Positions 43,560 through 51,026 of a stretch of DNA of 64,000 nucleotides are shown one piece after another. This DNA is from Micromonospora sp. U21 (GTDB lineage Bacteria; Actinomycetota; Actinomycetes; Mycobacteriales; Micromonosporaceae), in the NCBI RefSeq assembly GCF_018070045.1, contig NZ_JAGPYK010000014.1, forward strand, positions 108,962 through 172,961, written 5' to 3'. The notes under the pieces are model-generated. The model saw only the letters and a list, made by a program, of their open reading frames with translations, was not told where the DNA came from and ran no database searches. The first letter of the stretch is position 1; each line of letters begins with the position of its first letter. A program made the position numbers and the translations under genes.

Positions 43560-44273
43560 ATGACCCGGCCACCCCTGGACCCCACCGACGCCTTCGCCGA
43601 ACTCGGCCGCATCAAGCTCGACGAGAACAGTCTCGACGATGTTCTGCAGCGCGTCGCCGAGCTCGCCAAACGCGCCCTGCCGATCCCGGTGGAGGTGTCG
43701 GTCACGCTGGTGCGCGGCGGGACCGGGCACACGGCCGCGTTCACCGACGAACTGGCCCGCGACCTCGACGAGCGGCAGTACGCGCACGGCCGCGGCCCGT
43801 GTCTGGAGGCGGCTGCCAGCGGTGACGTCCTGTCCGTCCCGGACCTGACCGCCGACGACCGCTGGCCGGACTGGGCCCAGCGTGGCCGCCAGGCCGGAGT
43901 GGGCAGTTCGGTGTCGATCGGTCTGCCGATCCAGGAGGCCGTCGTCGGAGCACTCAACGTCTACGCGCACATGCCGCACGCCTTCGACGACGACTCGGTG
44001 TCGATCCTCAAGACGTTCGGCGCGTACGCCGCGGTCGCCCTGGCCAACGCACAGCTCTACGACAGCACCGCCACCCTCGCCCGCCAGATGCAGGAGGCGA
44101 TGGCGAACCGGGCGGTCATCGAGCAGGCCAAGGGCATCATCATGGCCGAGCGACGCTGCAACCCGGCGGAGGCGTTCACGATCCTGTCGAAGGTGTCGCA
44201 GGACTCGAACCGTAAGGTCCGCGAGGTGGCCCAGACCCTGGTCGGCCGGGCGGCCCGGACGTCCGGCGTCTGA
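43560..44273 (+). CDS. GAF-ANTAR regulator 2
   Basis: 237-residue RNA-binding regulator. The GAF domain spans about residues 18-165 (GRGPCLEAAASGDVLSVPDLTADDRWPDWAQRG; SIGLPIQEAVVGALNVY), followed by the ANTAR domain MANRAVIEQAKGIIMAERRCNPAEAFTILSKVSQDSNRKVREVAQTLVG, which is complete. Very similar to the proteins at 38349 and 63234. Divergent from STAS gene 2. Likely an antiterminator whose GAF domain senses a small molecule; target unknown. A hairpin at 44301 may terminate it. Confidence 0.9.
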   Translation: MTRPPLDPTDAFAELGRIKLDENSLDDVLQRVAELAKRALPIPVEVSVTLVRGGTGHTAAFTDELARDLDERQYAHGRGPCLEAAASGDVLSVPDLTADDRWPDWAQRGRQAGVGSSVSIGLPIQEAVVGALNVYAHMPHAFDDDSVSILKTFGAYAAVALANAQLYDSTATLARQMQEAMANRAVIEQAKGIIMAERRCNPAEAFTILSKVSQDSNRKVREVAQTLVGRAARTSGV

Positions 44274-44300
44274 CCCCTCGAAGGTTGCCGGGACCGGCGT

Positions 44301-44316
44301 GGGCCGCAGTCGGCCC
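44301..44316 (+). terminator. Short hairpin after GAF-ANTAR regulator 2
   Basis: GGGCCG-CAGT-CGGCCC, 6-bp perfect stem, 27 nt past the stop and before the convergent DUF6766-like gene. No T-run. Weak on its own, but correctly placed between convergent genes. Confidence 0.4.
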
Positions 44317-44360
44317 GGGAGGCGACGGACGCCGCGCGGTGGGCGATCAGATCCAGCGGA

Positions 44361-45023
44361 TCAGCTGGCTTCGGTTGCGGTGTGCGGGGAGGTGACGGGC
44401 TTGGATTCGGGGGAGGCGTGCTGGCGCAGGAAGATGCTCAGCACGATCAGCGCCCCGACGGCGAGGAACTCGCTCTGCCAGTTCTGCATGGACTGGAACC
44501 AGAAGTCACTGGTGCCTAGAAACTGCCAGGCGCTGATCGGGGCAGCGCCACTTTCCAACATCTGCTGCTCGTTGTAGTCGGCTGTACCTCCGAACAGATG
44601 ACCGGCGAACGACCCGGCGAAGATCATCAGCAGGGCGATGGACAGGCTGTTGCGGTAGATCACCAACGGAAGGCCGCCCACCCGCGCCGGCCACGGCGAA
44701 TCGGTGGTCGCGTTCTCGGCTCGATCCTCGTCGCGGTCACCCTGGCCCACCGGCTTGGACTCCGACGAACCCTTCTGCACCAGGTACGCGGTGAGCAGAA
44801 CGTAGCCGCCCATCTGCAGGAACTCCGACTCCCAGTTCTCGAAGGTCGCCTCGGCGAAGTGCCCGGTGCGCAGGTACGCCAGATACGACAACCCGTCCCT
44901 GCCGTACCGGGTCAGTTCTTCGTTGTGAACGTGCCAACCAAACACGCTCTGGAGCGCAAGGAAGATCACGAAGGCGCCCAGCATCGCGACCGTCAAGCCG
45001 TGCTGTCGCAGTTCACGCCACAT
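44361..45023 (-). CDS. DUF6766-like membrane protein with internal repeat
   Basis: 220-residue protein with four to five hydrophobic segments, resembling actinobacterial DUF6766 proteins (function unknown). It contains a duplicated motif: FENWESEFLQMGGYVLLTAYL (first half) and MQNWQSEFLAVGALIVLSIFL (second half), each starting a membrane helix and followed by SESKPV or PESKPV. The two halves are joined by an acidic cytoplasmic loop. ATG 45023 follows GCGAGGAGAG. It is divergent from the nucleoside hydrolase gene. Confidence 0.75.
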   Translation of the reverse strand: MWRELRQHGLTVAMLGAFVIFLALQSVFGWHVHNEELTRYGRDGLSYLAYLRTGHFAEATFENWESEFLQMGGYVLLTAYLVQKGSSESKPVGQGDRDEDRAENATTDSPWPARVGGLPLVIYRNSLSIALLMIFAGSFAGHLFGGTADYNEQQMLESGAAPISAWQFLGTSDFWFQSMQNWQSEFLAVGALIVLSIFLRQHASPESKPVTSPHTATEAS

Positions 45024-45139
45024 GCGCTCTCCTCGCGCCGGTCCGGTCGCTACGCGTACGGAGGTTTCCCGGCGGTGCGTGGGGAAACCGCCGGGCAACC
45101 CCTGGTGTTCGGCCTGCCTGCTTGGATAATGGATCCGCC

Positions 45140-46090
45140 ATGGATAACCGCCATCTGGTCCTGCTGGACACCGACATCGGCAATGACATCGACGACGCGG
45201 TATGCCTCGCCTATCTGCTGGCGCAGCCACGCTGTGACCTGCTCGGCATCACGACGGTCACCGCCGAGCCGGAGCAACGGGCCGCCCTCGCCAGCGTGCT
45301 CTGCCAGGTGGCGGGCCGCCGGGTGCCGATCTACCCGGGGGCGGCGGTGCCGATGGCCAGCCCACCCGTCCAGGGCGCACCGCCGCAGGCCGCCGCGCTC
45401 GCGCGATGGGATCACGACAGTTCGTTCCCCGCTGGCGAGGCGGTGGAGTTCCTGCGGCGGACGATCCACGCGCACCCGGGTCAGGTGACGCTGCTGGCGA
45501 TCGGTCCGCTGACGAACGTCGCGCTGCTGTTCGCCGTCGACCCGCAGATTCCGTCGTTGCTGCGGTCGCTGGTCATGATGGGTGGCGCCTTCGCCGACGG
45601 GTCCGGCCCGGAATGGAACATCCACTGTGATCCGTATGCGGCCGCCCGCGTCTACGCCGCCGCGGTACCGGTCCACCGCTCGATCGGGCTCGACGTCACG
45701 AACCGGGTCCGGATGAAGGCCGACGCGTTTCTCCAGCGGTGCGACGGCCCGCTGCTGCGCCCGGTGGCCGACATGGCCGCGTCGTGGTTCGCCGACCGGC
45801 CGGAGGTCACGTTCCACGACCCGCTGGCGGCGGCGACGCTCTTCGACTCCTCGCTCTGCTCCTTCGCCGCCGGCGAGGTGGCCGTCAGGTGCGAGGCTGG
45901 GCCGGCGGCGGGCACCACGACCTGGCGGCCCGCTGACGACGTCCAGTCCGGTGCGGAGGCAGGCTACGGTGCCGGGCCGGGCCGCGTTGCCGTGTCGCAC
46001 GAGGTCGCGCTCGACGTGCGAGAGCAGGCCTTCCTCGACCACTACTTCGCGGTCGTGGAGGCGTTCCCGTCCACCAACGCACCGACGTGA
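45140..46090 (+). CDS. Nucleoside hydrolase family protein
   Basis: Ca2+-dependent N-ribohydrolase fold (inosine-uridine nucleoside hydrolase family), 316 aa. The Asp cluster LLDTDIGNDIDDAVCLAYLL at the N-terminus is the metal-binding signature D-x-D-x-x-x-D-D. LLAIGPLTNVALL, MMGGAF, EWNIHCDPYAAARVY and the late VTFHDPLAAATL (catalytic His-Asp) are all present. Enzymes of this family cleave ribonucleosides or related glycosides. The ATG at 45140 is preferred to a TTG at 45122. Its 3' end overlaps the convergent ThuA gene by 49 bp. It may belong to the adjacent catabolic locus, but no operator lies in front. Confidence 0.87.
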   Translation: MDNRHLVLLDTDIGNDIDDAVCLAYLLAQPRCDLLGITTVTAEPEQRAALASVLCQVAGRRVPIYPGAAVPMASPPVQGAPPQAAALARWDHDSSFPAGEAVEFLRRTIHAHPGQVTLLAIGPLTNVALLFAVDPQIPSLLRSLVMMGGAFADGSGPEWNIHCDPYAAARVYAAAVPVHRSIGLDVTNRVRMKADAFLQRCDGPLLRPVADMAASWFADRPEVTFHDPLAAATLFDSSLCSFAAGEVAVRCEAGPAAGTTTWRPADDVQSGAEAGYGAGPGRVAVSHEVALDVREQAFLDHYFAVVEAFPSTNAPT

Positions 46091-46761
46091 CGCGACCGCC
46101 TGCTGCTGGCCCACAACAGCCCGCGCTCCGTCAGCGTCCGCACCTCGCGGCGGTCGAGATCCTCGGGCCGATGCCCGATCGTCGAGACGAAGACGCGGCC
46201 GAGACCCCACTGACGGGTCCAGACCGCCGGGGACACCACGTCCTGCCGCCATGGCGTTTCCGGCGTCGCGTGGAAGCGGGTCGTGGCCAGGACGTCGTTG
46301 CCCGCGTCGGTCAGCATCCAGTACTGCTCGGTGACCTGACTCCACCGGTGCAGGCCGGTGACGATCGGATGGTCGGCCCGTTCGGGCACCACCTCGATCT
46401 CGTGCTCGACGAAGCCGCCGGGATGCTCCGCGAACTGGCCTCCCGTCATCTGGAGGTACGGCGTCGACGTGCGGAACGAGTCGACGATCCCGCCGTGCCA
46501 GCCGGCGAATCCGGTGCCGGCCCGTACGGCCGAGACGAGCCCCGCGATCTGCTCGTCGGTGGCGGCGCCCATGGTCCAGCACTGCACGACCAGGTCGGTC
46601 CGCGCCATCCGTTCGGCGTCCGCGTAGTCGGCGAGATCGTCGCTCACCTCCACGGCGAAACCGTTGTCGCGGAGGAAGGGCACGAACCGTTCGGTCGTCT
46701 CGACCGGCTGGTGCCCTTCCCAGCCGCCCCGGACGACCAGCGCGCGGCGATCGGTCGTCAC
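46042..46761 (-). CDS. ThuA-like domain protein (trehalose utilisation type)
   Basis: Type 1 glutamine amidotransferase-like protein of the ThuA family, 239 aa. RRALVVRGGWEGHQPVETTERFVPFL, RTDLVVQCWTMG, FAGWHGGIVDSFRTSTPYLQMTGGQFAEHPG and HEIEVVPERADHPIVTGL are family blocks. In rhizobia ThuA works with ThuB (a Gfo/Idh enzyme) on 3-keto-disaccharides. Here the GTG start overlaps the stop of the GH10 gene (GTGA), and a Gfo/Idh gene is transcribed divergently just beyond, which reproduces the ThuA-ThuB pairing. It should be controlled by the operator at 48003. Confidence 0.87.
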   Translation of the reverse strand: MTTDRRALVVRGGWEGHQPVETTERFVPFLRDNGFAVEVSDDLADYADAERMARTDLVVQCWTMGAATDEQIAGLVSAVRAGTGFAGWHGGIVDSFRTSTPYLQMTGGQFAEHPGGFVEHEIEVVPERADHPIVTGLHRWSQVTEQYWMLTDAGNDVLATTRFHATPETPWRQDVVSPAVWTRQWGLGRVFVSTIGHRPEDLDRREVRTLTERGLLWASSRRSRHVGALVDGNASTTAK

Positions 46762-47966
46762 GGCAGCAGGCTCCGCAGCGGGGAGCGTCGCGGGGCGTTG
46801 CTCAGCTCGTTGGCGATCGCCCGGTAGGCGGGCTTCGGCGCCAGTTCGTCGTCGAAGGCGAGTGGCCGGCGCGGTGCGCCGTCCTCGCGTGGGTAGTCCT
46901 CTTCGAGCCAGGTGTAGCGGTCGGTCAGGCCGAATGCCATCACCGCCTTGACGGACCGGTGCGAGAGCGCGACGTCGAGGTAACGCCGGTACACGTCGGC
47001 GACGGCGGCGTCGCGGGTGGCGATGTCCGCTGGCAGCCCGTCGTCGAGCACGTCCAGTTCCGTGATGAGGATGTCCAGGCCACGGTCGGCCACCTCGGAG
47101 AACCAGTCGAGGTAGGCGTTGGCCCGGAACCGGTCCGCGAACCGGTCGGCGAGCAGGTGGGCCTGCACGCCCAGGGCATGCACCGGCACGCCGTCGCGGA
47201 GCAGGTCGTCGATGACCTGGAGAGTGGCGCGGCGCCGTGGTTCCGGTTCGTCGCCGTACTCGTTGACGGTCTCGAAGCCGAACTCGTTCAGCACGAGCAC
47301 GGCCGACGGATCGGCGGCGTGCGCGACGTGGAAGGCGTCGGCCACATAGGACTTGCCGATCGGCTCCCACCACGGCACGTCAGTGCGGTAGCCGCGCCGG
47401 CCTTCGGGGCTGGTGACCTCGTTGGCCACGCTCCAGGTGCCGACCCGGCCCCGGTAGCGGCGGACGACGGCCTCGGCGGTGCCGAGGAGCAGTTCGCGTG
47501 CCTCCTGCTCGCTCAGGCCCCACAGGTCGTCCTCGGTCCATCCCTCGCCGAAGCCCTCGTCCCAGACGAGGTGGGCGCCGAAGACGGCCATCTGCTGCGC
47601 CTCGGCGTAAGCGACGATCTGGTCGGCGTAGGTGAAGTCCAGTTCGGCGTCCGGTGTCGGCTTGAGCCGGTACCAGAGCAGGTCGTCCTCGGTGAAGAGC
47701 AGGGCGGCTTCCCGGTCGACCAGGCGCTGGTAGGGGGCGTCGGTCAGTTGCCAGGTGGCCACCGAGGTGCCGAAGGCGAGGCCGTTCGGTCTGGCCAGCC
47801 TCCACAGCGGCGGGCGTTGCGATCCGGTCCGGGCGAGTGGCCCGGTGCCGGCGGGTGCCGCGCTTGCCGCCCCGGGGGCGCCCAGCGCGCCGGCGGTGGC
47901 CAGGCCGGCGGCTCCGGCGGCGCCGAGAAGCAGGGATCGGCGGGACAGGGGGTGGACGTCACTCAT
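46758..47966 (-). CDS. GH10 endo-beta-1,4-xylanase-like enzyme, Tat-exported
   Basis: Family 10 glycoside hydrolase, 402 aa. Tat signal LSRRSLLLGAAGAAGLATAGALG. TIM-barrel motifs are AHLVWDEG, the acid/base Glu183 in WSVANEV, NEFGFE, ALGVQAHLLAD and the nucleophile Glu303 in ITELDVL. The usual W-D-V-V-N-E around the acid/base is changed to W-S-V-A-N-E, and the enzyme is short with no carbohydrate-binding module, so it may act on oligosaccharides. First gene of an operon with thuA. The palindrome at 48003-48014 lies 37 nt upstream of the ATG. Confidence 0.87.
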   Translation of the reverse strand: MSDVHPLSRRSLLLGAAGAAGLATAGALGAPGAASAAPAGTGPLARTGSQRPPLWRLARPNGLAFGTSVATWQLTDAPYQRLVDREAALLFTEDDLLWYRLKPTPDAELDFTYADQIVAYAEAQQMAVFGAHLVWDEGFGEGWTEDDLWGLSEQEARELLLGTAEAVVRRYRGRVGTWSVANEVTSPEGRRGYRTDVPWWEPIGKSYVADAFHVAHAADPSAVLVLNEFGFETVNEYGDEPEPRRRATLQVIDDLLRDGVPVHALGVQAHLLADRFADRFRANAYLDWFSEVADRGLDILITELDVLDDGLPADIATRDAAVADVYRRYLDVALSHRSVKAVMAFGLTDRYTWLEEDYPREDGAPRRPLAFDDELAPKPAYRAIANELSNAPRRSPLRSLLP

Positions 47967-48002
47967 GGTGCCGACTCCTTCGATCGACGTGCCACGAAGT
48001 TA

Positions 48003-48014
48003 CAAAACGTTTTG
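48003..48014. promoter_or_regulatory. LacI-type operator 1 (GH10-thuA operon)
   Basis: CAAAACGTTTTG, a perfect 12-bp palindrome with central CG, the classic LacI/GalR half-site arrangement. It is 37 nt upstream of the GH10 start. One of four near-identical sites, all within 9 kb of the lacI-family gene at 54140. Confidence 0.8.
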
Positions 48015-48110
48015 CCAAGTCGCTCGTGAGCAGCCTACGGTGCACGGCCGCCCCGGACAAGACATGGTTGCCCCGCTCGATTGGCGGCGGTTAGGCTGCG
48101 GGCGACCCGT

Positions 48111-48126
48111 TGCCAAACGTTTTGCA
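48111..48126. promoter_or_regulatory. LacI-type operator 2 (Gfo/Idh operon)
   Basis: TGCCAAACGTTTTGCA, palindromic except one base, ending 17 nt before the TTG start of the Gfo/Idh gene and just before its ribosome-binding site. A repressor bound here would block the promoter or the transcription start. It matches operator 4 at 15 of 16 positions. Confidence 0.8.
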
Positions 48127-48143
48127 TCGGAAGGGGTTCCGCC

Positions 48144-49232
48144 TTGAGCCGGCTTTCCATGGGCATCATCGGACTGGGCGAGGTCGCGCAGGTCGTGCAC
48201 CTCCCCGTTCTGCGGTCGCTCCCCGATCTCTACGAGGTGACCGCCGTCTGCGACATTTCCCCCGGCCTGCTCCAGCGCGTCGGTGGCGGTTACGGCGTCG
48301 CCCGCCGCTACGCGGACTACATCGAGATGCTCGACGAGAACGGGCTCGACTGTGTACTCGTGCTCAACAGCGACGAGTACCACGCAGAGGCGGTCATCGC
48401 CGCGCTCGACCGCGGCGTCCACGTGCTGGTGGAGAAACCGATGTGCCTGAGCCCCCGTGAGGCGCAGGCCATCATCGAGGCCCGTGACCGGTCGGGTGCG
48501 ACGGTCATGGTCGGCTACATGCGGCGCTTCGCACCCGCCTTCGTCGAGGCGAGCCAGCAGATCGGCGCCCTGGGCCAGCTGAACTACGCGCGGGTCCACG
48601 ACATCATCGGCCGCAACCAGCTGATGATCGACCAGACGGTCTTCGTGGACCGGCCCTCCGACGTACCCCGTTCCGCGGTCGAAGCACGCTGGGCCAAGGG
48701 GCGGGCGTTGGTCACGGACGCGCTGGGCGACGTGCCGGACGTACTGGCGGGCGCGTACCGGTTGCTGTGCGGCCTGGGTAGCCACGACCTGTCCGCGATG
48801 CGGGAACTGCTCGGCCGGCCGCGCGGCGTGGTCGCCGCGAGGCAGTGGCGCGACGGCCGGTTCATCACGGCGCTGCTCGAGTACGACGACTTCCTGGTCA
48901 CCTACGAGACCGGCGTCGACGAGCAGTTGCGCTTCGACGCGCACATCGAGGTGTACGGGGAGCACGCCACCATGCGGTTGCAGTACGACACCCCGTACAT
49001 CCGCCATCTACCGACCGTGCTGGTGACCGAGGAGACCCGCGGCGACAGTCTGCACCGCGTCGTCTCCCGCCCGCACCTCAAGGATCCGTACACCCATGAG
49101 CTGGAGTACTTCCACGAGATGGTCACCCAGGGCCGCCGGCCGAAGACGGATCCGGAGGACTTCATCGAGGATCTCGACCTGTTCGCCGAGCTGATCCGCG
49201 TGATGGCCACCCACTCCGATGCCCGGATCTGA
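48144..49232 (+). CDS. Gfo/Idh/MocA family oxidoreductase
   Basis: NAD(P)-dependent sugar or inositol dehydrogenase, 362 aa. The Rossmann N-terminus is MGIIGLGEVAQVVHLPVL; the catalytic Glu-Lys-Pro is in VLVEKPMCLS; VGYMRRFAPAF is the following block; and a conserved His-Asp region (GSHDLSAMRELLG) lies in the C-terminal sheet domain. I chose TTG 48144 because GGAAGGGG lies 7 nt upstream; ATG 48159 is the alternative. It is the first gene of a plus-strand operon running to 54082 and is divergent from the GH10-thuA operon, like ThuB beside ThuA. Oxidation of a glycoside at C3 is a plausible inference. Confidence 0.9.
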   Translation: MSRLSMGIIGLGEVAQVVHLPVLRSLPDLYEVTAVCDISPGLLQRVGGGYGVARRYADYIEMLDENGLDCVLVLNSDEYHAEAVIAALDRGVHVLVEKPMCLSPREAQAIIEARDRSGATVMVGYMRRFAPAFVEASQQIGALGQLNYARVHDIIGRNQLMIDQTVFVDRPSDVPRSAVEARWAKGRALVTDALGDVPDVLAGAYRLLCGLGSHDLSAMRELLGRPRGVVAARQWRDGRFITALLEYDDFLVTYETGVDEQLRFDAHIEVYGEHATMRLQYDTPYIRHLPTVLVTEETRGDSLHRVVSRPHLKDPYTHELEYFHEMVTQGRRPKTDPEDFIEDLDLFAELIRVMATHSDARI

Positions 49233-49356
49233 GGCAGAGCGGAAGATAGGTCGACTCAGGCCGGAGATAGGTGCCGCCCACCCGGCCGGGCCGCAACTAG
49301 CGTCGAGCCCGACGATGTCGCCACGTCCAGGCGGCCAACCAACAGGAGGTGCACCG

Positions 49357-50091
49357 GTGCTGGACCAACAGGCGGTCGACTTCTACCGGACGAACGGCTA
49401 CTACCTCAACCGGGACCAGCTCTTCTCCCCGGAACGACTCGACACCCTCGAGCAGATCTTCGACGAACACCTCGCCGACAAGGGCGACAAGCTCTCCGAC
49501 GAGCTGGACACCCCGCACTTCCGCGATTCGCGGCTGATGGACTTCCTGCTCTCCGACGAGGTGCTCGATCTGGTCGAACCACTGGTCGGGCCCGACATCG
49601 CGCTGTGGACCAGCCACTTCATCTCCAAGGACCCGAAGGTGGGTCGGGCCACGCCCTGGCACGAGGACAGCGCCTACTGGAACGGCCGGCTCAGCGAGTA
49701 CGACCGGATCGTCACGGTCTGGCTCGCGCTCGGCCCGAGCAACCGCACCAACGGCTGCATGCGGGTCGTCCCGGGCACCCACGACAACGGCTTCTCCGAG
49801 TACGTCCCCACCGACAAGACGACGCAGACCTTCCACGCCGAGATCCCGGGCGTCGACGAGAGCACGGCGGTCTACTTCGAGCTCGAACGCGGTCAGTGCT
49901 CGCTGCACGACGGGCGGATCATCCACGGGGCGGAGCCGAACACCAGCGATCTGCGCCGCACCGGCTACACCATGCGGTACTTCCCGGCGTCGGTGAAGGT
50001 GCTCCCCGTTCCGGCCAACGACGGATGGCAGATCTGGCTCGCCCGCGGCCGCGACAGCGCCGGCAACACCTACCAGCCGGACCCGCGGTGA
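49357..50091 (+). CDS. Phytanoyl-CoA dioxygenase (PhyH) family protein
   Basis: Fe(II)/2-oxoglutarate-dependent oxygenase, 244 aa. The N-terminal VDFYRTNGYYLNRDQLFSPE is standard. Metal ligands are His and Asp of PWHEDSAYW and the distal His of IIHGAEPNTS, with a nearby Arg (LRRTGYTMRYF) for 2-oxoglutarate. GTG 49357 follows a perfect AGGAGGTG. It sits in a sugar operon, so the substrate may be a glycoside, polyol or lactone and not an acyl-CoA. The next gene overlaps it (GTGA). Confidence 0.88.
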   Translation: MLDQQAVDFYRTNGYYLNRDQLFSPERLDTLEQIFDEHLADKGDKLSDELDTPHFRDSRLMDFLLSDEVLDLVEPLVGPDIALWTSHFISKDPKVGRATPWHEDSAYWNGRLSEYDRIVTVWLALGPSNRTNGCMRVVPGTHDNGFSEYVPTDKTTQTFHAEIPGVDESTAVYFELERGQCSLHDGRIIHGAEPNTSDLRRTGYTMRYFPASVKVLPVPANDGWQIWLARGRDSAGNTYQPDPR

Positions 50092-51008
50092 AGCTCGGGC
50101 TCCTGACGGCCTGCCTGCCCGGCGAGTCGCTCGACGACATCGCCGGGTGGGCGGCCGCCCACGGCTACCAGGGGCTCGAGGTGGCGGCCTGGCCCCGCGA
50201 CCCCGGACGCCCGTGGGAGGCCTCTCACCTCGACGTCGACGGCTTCGACGCGCCAGCCGCGACGCGGGTACGGGAGCTTCTCGACTCGCACGGCCTCGCC
50301 ATCTCGGCGGTGGCCTACTACGAGAACAACCTGCACGCCGACCCGGAGGTCCGGGACGGCATCCACCGGCACCTGCGGCGCTGCGTCGACGCGGCCGCGC
50401 TGCTCGGTTGCCCGTACGTGGGCACCTTCATCGGCCGGGACATCACCCTGTCGGTGACCGAGAACCTGCGGCTCGCCGAGGAGGTCCTACCGCCCCTCGT
50501 CACGTACGCGAGGGACCGCGGGGTGCGGCTCGTGGTCGAGAACTGCCCGATGGAGGGCTGGCACCCCGACGGCTATCCGGCGAACCTCGCCTACTCGCCG
50601 GAGTTGTGGCGGTGGCTCGCGGGGCTCGGCTTCCACCTCAACTTCGACCCCTCCCACCTCGTCTGGCTCGGCATCGACCCGGTGACGGCGCTGGCCGAGA
50701 ACCTGGACCTGGTCCGGCATGTGCAGGCCAAGGACGCGCAGGTCGACCCGGGCGCCCGCGACCGGTTCGGGGTGTTCGGCCAGCTGATCGGGCGGGAGTC
50801 ACCCTGGGCCAGCGGTTGGTGGCGCTACCGGGTCCCGGGGCTCGGCGACGTGGACTGGCGCCGGCTGCTCGACGTCCTCTACGAGGGCGGATACGACGGG
50901 TTCGTCTCCGTGGAACACGAGGACCCGGTGTGGTCGGGCTCGCCGGAGAAGGTGCGGCAGGGCCTGGTGATCGCCGAGCGCACCCTCGGCCAGCTGATCG
51001 TCGCGTAA
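50088..51008 (+). CDS. Sugar phosphate isomerase/epimerase (IolE/xylose isomerase-like TIM barrel)
   Basis: AP-endonuclease-2/xylose-isomerase-like TIM barrel protein, 306 aa. LGLLTACLPGESLDDIAGWAAAHGYQGLEVAAWP, LVVENCPMEGWHP (Glu metal ligand), LNFDPSHLVWLGIDP (Asp/His), HVQAKDAQVD and FVSVEHEDPVW (Glu) form the usual metal site. Family members interconvert keto sugars, inosose or hydroxypyruvate. GTG start overlaps the PhyH stop by 4 bp. Together with Gfo/Idh and ThuA this resembles 3-keto-sugar or inositol catabolic gene sets. Confidence 0.9.
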   Translation: MKLGLLTACLPGESLDDIAGWAAAHGYQGLEVAAWPRDPGRPWEASHLDVDGFDAPAATRVRELLDSHGLAISAVAYYENNLHADPEVRDGIHRHLRRCVDAAALLGCPYVGTFIGRDITLSVTENLRLAEEVLPPLVTYARDRGVRLVVENCPMEGWHPDGYPANLAYSPELWRWLAGLGFHLNFDPSHLVWLGIDPVTALAENLDLVRHVQAKDAQVDPGARDRFGVFGQLIGRESPWASGWWRYRVPGLGDVDWRRLLDVLYEGGYDGFVSVEHEDPVWSGSPEKVRQGLVIAERTLGQLIVA

Positions 51009-51026
51009 GGAGAAGGAGCCCAACGC

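Noticed and set aside
45122..45140. LacI-type operator before the nucleoside hydrolase
   Set aside because: No AAAACGTTTT-like palindrome is present; the gene cannot be placed in the regulon by sequence.
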